Assembly: GCA_014904985.1 (NCBI GenBank)
Contig: MU129024.1
Coordinates: 37,664 to 101,663, forward strand
Length of the DNA: 64,000 nucleotides
Origin: Hydnum rufescens UP504
Taxonomy: Eukaryota; Basidiomycota; Agaricomycetes; Cantharellales; Hydnaceae
Direction of reading: 5' to 3'
Shown here in pieces: positions 21,219 to 33,427 of this stretch. Within the stretch, counting starts at the first letter, position 1. The number at the start of each line of letters is the position of its first letter. Both the position numbers and the translations under genes were made by a program. The notes under the pieces were generated by a model. The model had not been told where the DNA came from and ran no database searches. It was given only the letters and a program-made list of their open reading frames with translations.

Positions 21219-24040
21219 CTCTAATATATTTCATATCCTTTGCCTTGTACAGTGAATTGTAAATATTATATCATTCTGATATTCCTAACTCACCAAAGAT
21301 GACATTGAAGAAAGTTATATTCTTCTCACCAGTCGTGAGATAGGCTCCGTTCGATCGAATGTTGCCAACGGCCAGAGTTTTGTCCTACCTTTCTCTACAG
21401 CACTAAACACAAATCTGAACGACAGATGCCACATGATGCATTCCGGTATACACCAGGATCTCGTAGGACTGATTATGCGTAGTAATCTTAATCGCGGCTC
21501 AAATCGCTCATGAGAGTCCAGGTAGCATACGTCGTAACTCACGAAACGGATATCATAGCAACGCCGTCACAAGGGGCGTAGATGGAAAGCTGGATGCAGG
21601 GGTACTCAAACCACGAGGTCGACTGATGGTCGGCGCAAGGCTCAGTCATTCCCATTGACGGTCACGATTGCGGAGCAGCGCGAATTCGCAATTCATTCGT
21701 GGGTCAGTCCAAGGGCCCATAAGTCCATGCACAGGATCGATCGCGCTGCATGAGATTGAGGAGCGCCACCAGAGACAGGATATCTGACACAGGGTAGATG
21801 AGAGATGTTCCTCAGGAGTGGCTGCTCAGTTCGCTTGGCGTCGTCGAGGGAAAACTAGGGCGAACAGACATTCTGCACGTAGGGATTTTTGCTGGGTCTT
21901 TTACGCGTATTCATAGTTTTTCTTATCTTCATATCCATCTCCCTTTGGCGTAACGGCCAATCTATCCCGGATAATGAATGATGAATTCTGCAGCATGAAT
22001 GCATACACGCAATCGCGAAGAGTGGCGGACATCAAAACATGCAGCAGAGAACAAGACGAAGATATATCGGGACGATCAGAACGAATCTTCCTGGATACAA
22101 AATATGGCAATGGTTTCATTACAGCAACCACGAACTGAGAAAAACCGCACCAATATCTCGCTTTCATAGCATGGGTGAGTATTGTGAGGCCCGGCATGGC
22201 ATCGGGCGCCTCATTTCCCGAGCCATGATGGATTCCGTGACAGCGAACCTCCAGATCGGATTGGATTATAGCCCCAAGAATATGCCGTTCGTCTCATCAT
22301 TCAAGTTCGATCCCTTGACGTTCCAGTGAACTTGCCGTACGGGTCACCATGTCATCTCGAAAGGTTTCTGACGGCAGTAATAGAGAGCAGAGGCCCGATA
22401 GGCGTTCTTATTGCTCTAGTGCGAGGTGCAGCATACGGTATTGGGAGCTTTTATTGGCAAGAAGAGGTATACCTGGCGATCAAGGGCTGTGTCATGTCCC
22501 CACTCACTCGTTAGGGAAACGAACGCGGATAGTTCACCGCGGTGTTGATAGAAGTTGGCGATTATGGATGAAAGAGAGTCTGCGCTAGGTGCTTATCGTG
22601 TTGCATGAACTTGCATCAGTTAGTTGTAATCATCGCAGACCAGAATCTAATCTACCAGCGTGTCTTTGACCCAATCGTGACCCAGGATGATTATATCAGC
22701 CTTCCAATAAACAACACAGATGGATACTTGATAATAGTTTGTAGGTTTCGGACGGTAGTCATAGAGGGCGGGAGTCCAATAAGTGTTCTCACCACGCCAC
22801 TTCGGAATTAGAAAGGCTGACTCCATGAGCAGAATATGTCCAGCTTTGTCTTCCACTTGATACCAGATTGCGCCGTGCAACTATAACGGAACTTTTGAGG
22901 ACGCAACGGCTCGGAATAATTTTGCTCGGCGGTGCCCGCGGTCTTCACCGAAGCTCATCCTCATACTACCAATTGTACGTACTGTAGTATAATGATTAAG
23001 GAGCTACCTGCGCATTCGGCAATGTCGACCAATAGTCCACTTAGCCCCCATCAATAATCGCTTGTGATGTATTCAAAGCTGGACTACTGTCTTCGCGATG
23101 CCGTACTCATCTTTAGGAAATCCATTCGTTTTTCCAAAGCCCGAAACGTCATACTGTAGTAGATCGTGGAAAGATGAGAACGTTGGACTGGCTAATTCCA
23201 GACCCGGTTGCTGCTTTCTGTTTTATTCTGCTACCCTCACTGTCTCACGGCGCCCTTCGCTGGCTCGTTCATGAACACGTTTCAGGCTCATCCTGCATCC
23301 CTTGTGGAGCTTTTCCTCATCTCATGTATCTGAAGTCTCTGGAATTGGTTTCTTTGTGAGACTAGAATCAGGAACTATGATACAGCGAAGCTAGCCCGCT
23401 GTTTTTCCTAAGGAAATGAGAACTAGCTCCAAAATGTTGTATTGTCAGTATCGACATCTTGGAGTATATATCCCTAGCCATATAATCTGGCAGCCCGGTC
23501 TTTAGCCATCTTTAGCCGGGGTTCAGCCCCAGCCGCTAGGTCTCTATCAACAGCGACTTCCTAACTTACGTTCCGATAACCACATCGCATTCCTTGGAGT
23601 GGACAGTGATTGTTGACCTATTCTCACTTCTCACGGTTGTGCGACGAGATTTTGCCCTCGTACCAGGTATCTTCAATCCTGATGGTGTTCCTTAGCGCCC
23701 GACGCTTCACCTCCATACCTCGAAAACTCACGTTCGTCGTGTCTTGCGTAGTCGAAATGTGTAGCGCACCGTCAAATCTGAGTAGCTAGAACATAAATGC
23801 AAGACACACGAATGTGATTCCAGCAACCATGTTGAAGTCCAAGGAATACCAACGAGCGTCAGGAAGGGCGAGTGAAATCGCCCCCACGCGTTGCCGATTC
23901 TCGCCCCACCCCTCTTGCTCTTGGTTATTAAGCAACTCCATAGAGTAACCATCTTACGGAGTCAGAGTGATAGATGATGAAGTTATGCGCAGAACACACA
24001 TCCAGTCGAACGACTACTTGATAAGGACCATACTACAGCT
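21219..24040. other. Intergenic with degenerate repeats and relic frames
   Basis: No intact gene was recognised. A diverged direct duplication is visible: about 22360-22430 and about 22740-22810 share AGGTTTC-GACGGTAGT-ATAGAG and CCAATAAGTGTTCT-like blocks. The minus-strand frame 22880-22647 (VEDKAGHILLMESAFLIPKW and YQVSICVVYWKADIIILGHD) has real-protein composition but no recognised domain; it may be a relic of a repeated module. Short ORFs around 23.2 and 23.8 kb carry no motif. Confidence 0.4.
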
Positions 24041-27000
24041 CTATTCGCCAACATCTTCCACTTCCTTTCTCGCTTGCGGGGCATTCTCGATGGGTCCCAT
24101 ATCTGTATGGCAACGCGAAAGCTTGGCGAGCGACGATGCGAGTTTTCCGGCGAAGACGGCAGGGCGCTCGACTGCGAGGGGTCGGAGCAAACTCACTGCC
24201 TCTTGAATCGCCAGAAGCGCCTCAGGCATACGATGAAGGTAGGAAAGAATGTTGAAGAGGTTGGAGAGTGAGCGTGCGAGATCAGAATGGAAGACGGCAG
24301 GTCGGTCCGCTGCTAGTGGGCGGTAAATGCTCACAGCCTCCTCAATCGCCTGTGAGCGCTTCCTCAAGGTGGCCACACCTTGATAGACGGATGGAAAGGC
24401 TGCCTAGAGAGCGAGCGAGATCCGGGTGGTGTACATTGGGCCGATCTTCAGCTAGCGAGCGGTGAATGCCCACGGCTTCCTTACTTGTCTCGAGTGCTTC
24501 CTTGCGACGACCGAGTTGGGAAAGACGAATGGAGACGTTATCAAGACAGCGAGCAAGATGTGAGCGGAATACACCGGGTCGATCCACTGCCAGCGGGCGG
24601 TAAATGCTGATGGCCTCCTCAGTTGCCTTGAGTGCTTCCTCATAGCGACGAAAGCCCGGAAGATGGGTGCAGAGGTTGCTAAGAGAGCGAGCAAGATCTG
24701 GGCGAAATACGCTGGGTCTATCGGTTGCCAGTGCACGGTAAATGCTCACAGCCCCCTCACTCGCCTTGAGTGCTTCCTCACGGCGGCCAAGATCCAAAAG
24801 ATGAGTGGACAGGTTGTCCAGAGAGTGAGCGAGGTCTGGCTGGAATGTATCGGATCTGTCTTCTACTAGACGGCGGAGAATACTCACAGCCTCCTCAATT
24901 GTCTTAAGTGCTTCCTCATGGCGCCCAAATTCAGAGAGACGAATGGCAAGGCTGCGAAGAGAACGAGCAAGATCTGAGCCGAATACAGTGGAGTCGATCT
25001 GCTACTAGCAGGCGATAAATGGCCACAGCCTCTTCAGTGACCTTGAGCGCTTCTTCATGGCGGCCAAATAACGGAAGACAGGAGGAGAGATTTCCAAGAG
25101 ACCAAGCGAGATGTAGGTGGAACATGTTAGGTCGGACCGCTGCTAGTGGTCGATAAATGCTTACAGCCTCCTCAGCTGCTTTGAGCGCCTCCGCATGGTG
25201 GCCAAATGCCAAAAGATAAACGGTGAGATTGCCGAGAGAATGCGCGAGCTGCGGGAGGAATACATCGGGTCGATCCCTTGCTAACGAGCGGGAAATACTT
25301 GCGGCTTCCTCAATCGCCCTGAGCCCTTCCTCGCGACGCCCAAATTCTGAGAGACACAGAGAAAGGCTGCCGAGAGAATGAGCGAGATCCGGGAAGAATA
25401 CATCCGGACGTTCTGCTGCGAGTGGGCGGTAAATGCACACGACCTCCTGAATGGCGTTCAGGGCCTCCTCATGCCGGCCCAATCCCGAAAGATAAACGGA
25501 AAGGCTGTCAAGAGAGCGAGCGAGATATGGTAGGAATACATCTTGTCGCTCGACTGCTAGGTCGCGATAAATGATCACAACGTCCTCCATTCCCTTGACC
25601 GCTTCCTCGTGGCGACCGAATTGCCAAAGGATGGCAGAGAGGTTACCAATGGAATGAGCGAGATGTGGGCGGAATATATCTGGTTCCTCGGTTGCTATTG
25701 GGGATAAATGCCCACAGTATCCTTCATTGCCTTGAGCACTTCTTCATGGCGACCAAACTCAAAAAGATAAACGGAGAGTGTGGTGAGCGAGGAAGCAGGA
25801 TGTGGGCGAAATACACTAGGTCGATCTGCTACTAAGGGTAGGTAGAGCCGCACAGCCTCCTCGATCCTTCGAAGCCCTTCCTCCCGGGGGTCAGGACGGA
25901 AAAGTGCTTTGGAAAGCTCTGCAAGAGAAGCAGCGAGGCCTCGCAGGTCTTGTGGGGCCCGGCATAGGACTATCACTGTGGTCTGGAGCTCAAAGGCCAC
26001 ATCCCAAAGGCCCAATTTAGCCAGATTCAATGACAACCTGCTCATTTTGTCTGCCACGATAGCGGCATCTGGTTTAACCTGGGAGATATTACGCAACTCA
26101 TCCAGGAGCCGGAATGTGACCGATACTGTTTCGCGGAGTTGGTGCGTCGGATCCTCGGTCCTCCATCCTGTGAGGTCGGCTTTAGAATCTAAGGGGACAG
26201 AAAGATCCGGCCAGACTCCCATCCCTGGTTGTAAGGTTCGGGCTCTGGCTAGTGAGATACGACACATGCCGATCACGTCCAGTTTGCGATACAGTCATCC
26301 TTGGAGGTCTGTTTGATTTTGGTTCAGTGTCTACTACACATTCGGCCAAGGATGCTAAATACCTTGGGCCAGGGGATATCGAAGTTGATCGTGATCGCAT
26401 CTCCTCCAGGCGTCCCTGCACAACCACCGAGATCTGCTCGAAGATGGCCTGGCCTGCTGGACTCTGGAGGAGACTCTGAAGGCGTTGGTGAGGAAGCGAA
26501 GACAACAGTGGCGATGTTTCTCTGTCTTCTGCCGGTGCTACTAACGCCGGGGGACCACGCAAACGGAGTCGTTTCTACTCTGATTGAGAGATTGGGTGCC
26601 TCCACGGATATCGGTAACTTTATCAGAGTCAGGAGATCCTTGTTTCGCCAGAATGAGAACGTTGAATATACACTCACCAAGGTGTTCAAACATCCTATCA
26701 GGTTATCTTCATGCCTTAATAGCGCGGCCTTGATTTTGTGACGCTTAAGATAACCATCCAAGAGACTCAAACGGGACCATCGCATTGTGTCGTCCCGGAG
26801 CATCATCAAGTTGCTAATACGGAAAGGAATATGTTTAGGTAGAGGATATGCACGGATTGAAGGAAACATACAGCCTTAAAGCTATCAGGCTTGCGGTTGT
26901 TGACGTATCATCAAAGTTTGATCCTTTGGTCTTTTGTAACTCGTCCACCAGGAATTGGAGAAACTTCAGGACCCCAAATATAAGGTGTTCAAATGCATCT

Positions 27001-27293
27001 CTTCGGTCGCGTACGGGCTTAACGGCATCGATTATCCCCGATACGACATCCAGCACCCGAGTCAGTGAGTCTGCGAGTGCCGGTGGAAGAGCGGGAACGA
27101 CATCTAGTATAGAGGCTAAAGTGAGGGCTGCATCCCAGTCGGGATGACCGTTGAAATAATCTGGGTACGCCAGGGTGAAGTGCAGTCGGAGGGGTAGGAG
27201 GGACATCCGGAGCAATCGAGGAAGATGCCGAAGGACTGGAAGGGACGATGGAAGGCTGGCTCTGCGAAGCGACCAGAATTTTGTGGATGACAT
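24041..27293 (-). pseudogene. Helical-bundle (MLKL/HeLo-like) plus TPR-array protein, frameshifted
   Basis: The N-terminal part (about 27.2-26.7 kb) has long amphipathic helices: ADSLTRVLDVVSGIIDAVKP, AFEHLIFGVLKFLQFLVDEL, then MRWSRLSLLDGYLKRHKIKA and IGCLNTL. This pattern is like the four-helix N-terminal domain shared by MLKL and fungal NLR-type cell-death proteins. A GTGAGT intron (about 26.68-26.59 kb) joins in frame to RLRLRGPPALVAPAEDRETS. I see no P-loop or NB-ARC/NACHT motif between this and the repeats. From about 25.9 kb down to 24.05 kb run roughly a dozen TPR units of about 44 residues, with consensus LG.REEAL.A.EEAVSIYR and PLA.DRP.VF..DLA.SL. Single-base shifts break the array near 25.70, 24.99 and 24.34 kb, and one more junction near 26.28 kb is unresolved. 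It ends at 24041. It could be a membrane-permeabilising or scaffold protein; function is inferred. Confidence 0.65.
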
Positions 27294-27930
27294 GGATGCT
27301 GCGGATGCGGGAGAGGTTTGGAGGAGGAATTCGCCGCACAAACAGTATAGTGCGGACCAGCGCATCTGCTACCCTTTAATGACCGCCCGAGAGAGCACTG
27401 CTTGAGCACAGGATTCCGCGATTTGATCATTTTGTGGTTGATCATCGCGATCGAGGAGTTTGGTTACATACGTAAAAATAAATTTGAGGCATCCCCTAAG
27501 GTTATTGAAAGACGAGGGGTACCGGGCGGCCAGAGAATGGTTCAAAACCACTGATCGTTTAGCATTACTGATTTGGTCTGTTTACGGGGCGACCCATCAA
27601 ATGGATGTAAACTGGTCTGACTCACTTGATTTTTCAGGTGTGTCGGATCCTCATCTCCATTTGAATGTATCCCAGTGGCCATGAAAACACTCGGCGGGAC
27701 AGTGATTACGTTTCGGAGTCTGCCGAATTCCTCCAATAGAAATGATGAGGTTCTGTCGTCGCTCGTCCCACCGACACGCCCCAAAAGAAAAAACCAACGG
27801 CGGTAAACAGGCTCTGTTTGTTTGTGGAATCGCTATCTGCTGAATATTTATTGCTAAGGAATATACAGTAGATCTTTCGGGGGATGCAGAGCAGACCCTA
27901 ACATGTCCTCCTCAACATCGAACAATAACA
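27294..27930. other. Intergenic upstream of the TPR gene
   Basis: Promoter side of the TPR-array gene. Open frames at 27.37-27.8 kb on both strands show no motif. A start further upstream, at 27365, would add an N-terminal extension to the TPR protein, but composition does not favour it. Confidence 0.4.
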
Positions 27931-28880
27931 CACGTTCTGTACCGCACGCTCTTTCCACCCTCAGCTGACTCACTACCTCGAGGCGAACTCATTCCTCGAT
28001 CATCCTTTGACACGACTACCTCCCCAGACATCGGCATCGTGGACCAGCCCCAAGCTCGTCTGTCTCCTCCAGAAGAACCCTTTGGGGCCCGAATGTCTCT
28101 CCTTTCTCTAAATATATTTTTGTCTGGTTGGTGCTTGAAATCACCAAATAGGCGGGTGATGCCTGTTGGTGCAAAGTCATCCCTCGATATTACCGTGCGC
28201 CATCTCGATGTTCCAAGCCACACTCCTGGTCTAAGGAGACGTCTCTCCAAACGACTGATGAATCTCAAGGAATACTGTGGCAGATTCTCTCATACTGCCC
28301 TGGCAGTCAAGACGGGTCCTTCCTCGACGCATCCAGATCGCCAAGTTGGGGCCCCAGGGCGGCATCGAAGCCACGCATTCTAGGGGTACAGAAGGCTCTC
28401 CTGGACCCTGGAGCTGCAAACGACGTCATTGCGGACTCGACACATTTCCCCGCATACGAGGGATACGAACCCATCACCTTCTCCGACCTCAGCAGAGAAG
28501 GAAGTTTATGAAGGTCCTTCATTCCCTGTGCATGTGAATTCACCGACGAGGATGCTGGTTCTAAAATATTTTCGCGATTGATGTCCAGCATACCCCCTGG
28601 CGATGTATAACTCTCTACTTCTATGTCATCGCCTCCGGAAACATTACCTTTAAGCTCCGTTATCCCTGGCCCCCAAGATTTACATCTTGTAAATCTGCTC
28701 ACACTGGGTCCATCTCCTATTAATTCGTCTCTACCCTCTGATCCTTTGTTCACCATACAAATATTTCCGCCCACTGCCGTTGATTTGAGCAATGCTGGGG
28801 GAGACGCGACCCTTTATGGGGCCGCCTTCGCCTGGTATTATAGCAGATGGGATCAACCACGTGGCTTCTCAATTTCTCGC
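27931..28880 (+). pseudogene. Relic coding fragment, related to the one at 1.9-2.6 kb
   Basis: Plus-strand frames read SSFDTTTSPDIGIVDQPQAR, LSPPEEPFGARMSLLSL, MPVGAKSSLDITVRHLDVPS, RRRLSKRLMNLKEYCGRF and AVKTGPSSTHPDRQVGAPG. They change frame several times before 28.5 kb and continue less clearly to about 28.88 kb (MSSPPETLPLSSVIPGP). The first 450 bases are homologous to the reverse strand of 1914-2555. No catalytic motif is visible, and it is probably a decayed repeat-borne gene of unknown family. Confidence 0.5.
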
Positions 28881-31559
28881 ACTCGGACTGAGTTATAGTT
28901 CTGCCTCCTATTTTCTTTCCCAAAGTTCCGGCAGTCCTACGGCGCATAATGATGAAAACTTCCTCCTCAATCATATAAGAGTGTACCCGCCCTTGGATCG
29001 CATGTCCTGTATTAGTTGTTGAGTGTCATCCCTGGCACAAATCCGATTGAGAGATGCCACTGATTATATTCCATATTCGACATAGATTGGTAAGGGCATC
29101 ACCCGACTGTCATGTTAACTCGGAGAATGAGGCTTTTTATCTCGTACAGGTGGGGCTATGAACTACTTTTTCCGGAACCTTCAATGGTCTATCTGGCCGT
29201 AAGTCCAATACTTTTTTGTATCTCGTTCATACCATGGTCCATCGTTCTGACTCTTATTTTAGCACGCGGATCAACCCTTGTCAACTTTCTGGTTGCATTT
29301 GCAATGCTCAACGGAGCCCTGCGCGAGACCATGCCTTTTATCTGCTATGCTTCACAATTTGTGGATTAGGAATGGAAGATGATTCGCTCGAAAGTACGTG
29401 CGTAAGGGCCTGAACGGTTGAAAGTTCTTTCAACAGATTCTACTATTACAAAAGTCCAGATTCTTTTTCAAATTCAAGAATTCAAAAGAATCTGGTGAAA
29501 GAATCTGGATTCTTTCAACCGTTCAGGCGCTAAATTATGCTCAGGATATCGTCTTTCCTGCACTATGCCCCAATTATGAGACGCTAAGCTATTCTACCTG
29601 AAACCTATTTATTTCCACCCCCTTGTTCTATCGTTCCAGATGCAGGGAAGGGCGTGATTTGTGCTGCGACGTAGATCATGCCCGCTGCGTTGGTGCCTCG
29701 TCCATGGGATTTTCCGCCTCCGCCTCACCCCCCTTCAACTCGTGGCGCGACGGAGATTGTCCGCCTAGATTCAAAATGGGGATTGAAACATTTGATATCC
29801 ATTGGGCGACATCCCGTTGATGCGCCGCTTCCTCCACTCCTGTCGGCTTCGCATCCATCGGTGTCTGGTCATTCACTGTGATAGCATTGAATCCCAGGGA
29901 TTCCAATCTGAATAGTGAAGACCCTGGCAAACTAGGGGATGGGGATATGCTAACGCCGATAGCAGTGATGATGCTGATGATGGTGCTGCTGCTACCTTAG
30001 CAGTTTCTTTTGCTGTGGATGATCAGTAGACGACAGCCCCTATTCCGGCCTTGACCTTGACTCATCCTACACTGCCACATGGCTTCAGAATGAGTCACAG
30101 TACTACTGCTGTCGCGGCCAATTAGGATGTTTTGCAGTGCGTACTATATATCTGGATTTGTGTTTCGAAGTATTCGTATAGAAAGGTTCAAGATAATATC
30201 CAGTGCTGTATTTCCTACATCTTTTCTTTATTGTCTTTTTAGTCTTTTCAAAGATCTGCTTGTACTCTCCCTTTCTCCCCTCTGTTGTGACGACTGTAAT
30301 GTTCTCGATGATAATGACAATCTGACGATGATGATCAATTGTTGAGTGGCGAGGATGAATGGCGCGGATGGACGCATGGTCTAATCGGATATGTTGGTAA
30401 CTAACTCGTGGAAACTGCAATACGATGTCTGGGGGGCTAGGGAAAAGTTCGAGCCGGGTACAAAAACTTTGCCCATTTTTCACTACACAAAGGAAAAGAG
30501 AAGATCAACACACCATATAACAAAACAATTATAATCAATTGATCAACTTGTGGGTTTGGAGGATTGCGATGAAAATGAAGATTGAAAATATAAAGATAAA
30601 ATAGATAAAGCACTGACAGGCGAATCTATTCCAGTTTATTCGTTTTAGTTCAATCCATCATTAGGTTTGCACAAACGAGAAGTTCACAAGAATACCGCAC
30701 AAGGATCACTTAGACCAGTCCGCATACGGAAAGGATACCGAATCCCTTGAGGATATGCCAACAATGAATGATGTTGCCGTCTATGGAGAAAAGGGGGCGG
30801 CGTGAGTGAGTGAGGAAGCGTGTACCTGCGCGAGTGTATGTGCGCAATGGCCTCAAACTATCAGCCGCTCTAGGCGCAGAAGCCGCTGCGACAATCGCCG
30901 ACCAAAGCCAAAATTGAGCAGAGGGACGCGACTTGGCATCGGGGGCCTGTTGAGAGGTGTATACGATCGATTACATAATGTATATACTTCGTGTTCTCTC
31001 TTCTATATGTGCGTTAAGCTTCCGCCGAGCACCGTTGCTCATTAGGGTCTGTGGCACCAATTGTACTTGCGATATTACCCAACCACCAGTGTGATATATT
31101 CCAGCATAGGGATGATGATGATGATGTTATCCGATTTGAAGTACGTATCCGTGCCAAGAAGGAATATGCCACACTATGTAACTACGTGATAGACAATAGC
31201 AGTGGGGAGAGGGTGGAGGCTAGTGTAACATGAGAAAACAGAAGGGACGAGAAATAGGAGGTGTTCGGCGCGTAAGGGACGAAGGGACGCTATGAGAGTC
31301 TGTGTGGTGGCTGTGGACCGGCGCGGCGACTGCCGAATATTTCGGCTAATCAACATTAGTCAATGTCTGTTTCATTCGCGCTTGTGACGTATGTCCGAGG
31401 AGAGGCAGGACGTGCTGACGCGTCTTGGTGGCTTGGAGGCTAATTCCACTGAAGTCAATGCGATGCGCCCTTATGTGCAAAGCTATCTGATCCAGCCTCT
31501 GACATCCCAAGATCCGGTATTGGGGGGGGGCTGAGTCCTACTGGCTACCCTGGGCTTCC
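28881..31559. other. Repeat-rich intergenic region
   Basis: Apart from the foldback at 29408-29528, no gene was recognised. A block at about 29.58-29.69 kb (GTGATTTGTGCTGCGACG) recurs, diverged, at about 35.66-35.76 kb and weakly at about 34.95-35.02 kb, so part of the region is repeat-derived. The segment 30.10-30.62 kb is AT-rich. Open frames at 30.1-30.5 and 30.8-31.0 kb lack recognisable features. Confidence 0.45.
29408..29528. mobile_element. MITE-like foldback element, 17-bp perfect terminal inverted repeats
   Basis: The 121-base segment begins GCCTGAACGGTTGAAAG and ends with its exact reverse complement CTTTCAACCGTTCAGGC. The interior is AT-rich and again palindromic (AGATTCT and AGAATCT words), so the whole unit could fold on itself. 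It has no coding capacity. A clear target-site duplication is not visible in the immediate flanks, so the superfamily cannot be assigned. Confidence 0.75.
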
Positions 31560-31680
31560 TCATCGTCTCCGTGCACACATTCCTCCCAGCTCATGGACAT
31601 TGGCAGAATGTTTCTTTTCTACTATAGATGCTAGCTTTCTACTACTGTTGTTACACGCATCGGGTACTGAATAGTTTTTA

Positions 31681-32042
31681 GTTGTTCGTGTTAGAGGGGG
31701 CGATTCCCCCGCCCGGTATCTGAATGTGGTAGAGACGGAGATTTCTGGTGCATAGATGCCTAAAGTGGATATGTGGAATTCTGGGAGGAGGTGTGGAGAA
31801 CGCCCTCCTGGACTCATTCCCAACGTACACAGAAAAAATGGGGCTGAAGAACGCGAGCAGTTGTTCGTCTTAGAAGGGACGATTCCCGCTCCCGGTATCT
31901 GAATGCATATGGTAGAGACGGAGATTGCTGGTGCATAGATGCCTAAAGTGGATATGTGGAATTCTGGGACGGGGCGTGGAGAACGCCCTCCTGGACTCAT
32001 TCCCAAAGTACACAGAAAAAATGGCGCTGAAGAACGCGAGCA
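31681..32042. repeat. Tandem duplication of about 180 bp
   Basis: 31681-31859 and 31860-32042 are highly similar direct copies, both starting TTGTTCGT and ending TGAAGAACGCGAGCAG, with few substitutions and small indels. A minus-strand open frame (32231-31560, 223 codons) runs through both copies without a stop, giving a repeated peptide containing SRSSAPFFLCTLGMSPGGRS and EFHISTLGIYAP. No known domain, start context or splice signal supports that frame as a gene, so the feature is called a repeat. Confidence 0.85.
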
Positions 32043-32204
32043 GTAGCGCCCGTTGACGTCGTCCGCGGAAGAGAACGGAATCAATTTATAGCCGAGCGCC
32101 AGTTTCCGGGGACAGGGCCCGGCCCAAACAGTGAAATATAAAACTGTAAACATAAATTGCAATCCCCAGAGATCTACCGTCTGAACCTGAGTATCCTTAT
32201 AAAC

Positions 32205-33385
32205 CATCCCAAAATCTGGAGGCAAGCTCACGTCCCTTCACTTGCGATGGAAATTCCCAAGTATCCTATCTACATCAGTCAGTCCATCTAATTTCCTACC
32301 ATCACGTTCATTCATGTGTTCCTTCCAGATACCGGAAATTGGGGGACCGGGGAGGAACGGGTGGGGGAATCGGAGGCCATGGAGGGAAGGTCATCTTCTG
32401 TGAGAAACACCATCAGCCAAACAATGACCATGTTCTCTGACCCACCCATGCTTAGCCAACATCTACAATTTCAGGGGCCCTACAGCATACATGGGCACAG
32501 TCAGAGCGCCACCGAGTCTGACAATCACTATTTCCTTCAGGTACTGGACATTCAAGCTGCAGGCAAGGTTGTCCATCTTCTCCACGGCTCAATGCTTACA
32601 ACTTCAACACAAACAGATCTACATAATCTCTCTCCAACTGCGATTCGCCATAAGTCTCCAGGCTCTCTTCAATTAAAGAGATAATGAAGTCTGAAACCAG
32701 TGGGAGCGTTCCACATCCAACGAAAAAAACTTCGCCCAAAACTAGTTCCTATTCACACTACATTCCACCACGGCCTCGTATTACTAGAGAAATTGAGGGG
32801 GATTGATTCAAGGATGAACAACGACGTACTTAATGCCTAGTATCTTTCTTCGCGCCATAGAATTGTTGTAGTTTGCAGTTTTTGAAATTACATTAGCCTG
32901 TTAGGGCGTGCGAAAGTGCCTGTGGCTGTGGCCACGAGCCAGTGTGCCATAGCCGTTGCGGGGGGGCGTCTCGGAAAAAAGATGAATCTTACTGAGTTTG
33001 ACTAGCTACCTATTAGTTCGCTGATTGCACATTGATCATCCCCATTTTCAGTCCTAAACAAGGCATCATGCCCAAAAGATCTACTCAAAGTGCAAGGTGT
33101 GATTTCATTTGTTCCTGCGCTATATTTGTGTTCTCATTCCCCATTTGATAATATCAGGGGATGTACTCACAGCCGCCTCGCATCTATGACTGCAAAAGGC
33201 CATTCTGTAGCTGAATGCTGTTTGCCAGTCACGTTTAGTGACTTATGTAATCAGATTTTGTACCCGTTCTTCTCGATGTCCAACTGAGTGTTTCTCCGTC
33301 TTTTTCCCCCAAGTATAAGCGTGTGTGTGTTTTCCCCTCCTCGCTGTCTATTCGTTATTCTTTATCACCATCACTACCATGCCCC
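32205..33385 (+). repeat. Left arm of large imperfect inverted repeat
   Basis: This segment matches the reverse complement of about 37110-38275. Shared landmarks are the mini-gene start ATGGAAATTCCCAAGTAT, the GCCTGTGGCTGTGGCCA block, GTGCAAGGTGTGATTTCATTTG near 33.1 kb, and the terminal CTTTATCACCATCACTACCATG. Divergence is substantial (many substitutions and indels), so it is an old duplication. Similarity fades near 33385. The distal quarter of the arm is the sequence that lies upstream of the I9-like inhibitor gene in the right arm. Confidence 0.75.
32247..32562 (+). pseudogene. Decayed glycine-rich mini-gene copy
   Basis: The architecture matches the intact copy at 37866-38230. It has ATG with MEIPKYPIYI, a GTCAGT donor, an acceptor CTTCCAG, a glycine-codon-rich exon, a GTGAGA donor, an acceptor CATGCTTAG, and an exon ending in AAGCTGCAG. 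Indels in the G-run of exon 2 shift the frame (reading TGNWGTGEERVGESE), and exon 3 then meets a stop, so this copy probably makes no family-like protein. Confidence 0.6.
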
Positions 33386-33427
33386 TGAGTGAGACCAATA
33401 CTGCTGACAAGGAGTCCCTGTACCTCC

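Noticed and set aside
24300..25700. Regularly spaced repeats of about 132 bp resembling an array such as a satellite or CRISPR
   Set aside because: The period equals 44 codons and the units translate to TPR motifs, so this is protein repetition; CRISPR is not expected in a fungal nuclear genome.
28440..28480. tRNA-like T-arm word (reverse strand GGGTTCGTATCCC)
   Set aside because: No acceptor stem, D arm or anticodon stem could be built around it.
31560..32231. 223-codon minus-strand ORF as a gene
   Set aside because: Its length comes from a tandem DNA duplication; no start context, introns or recognisable domain. It is recorded as a repeat only.
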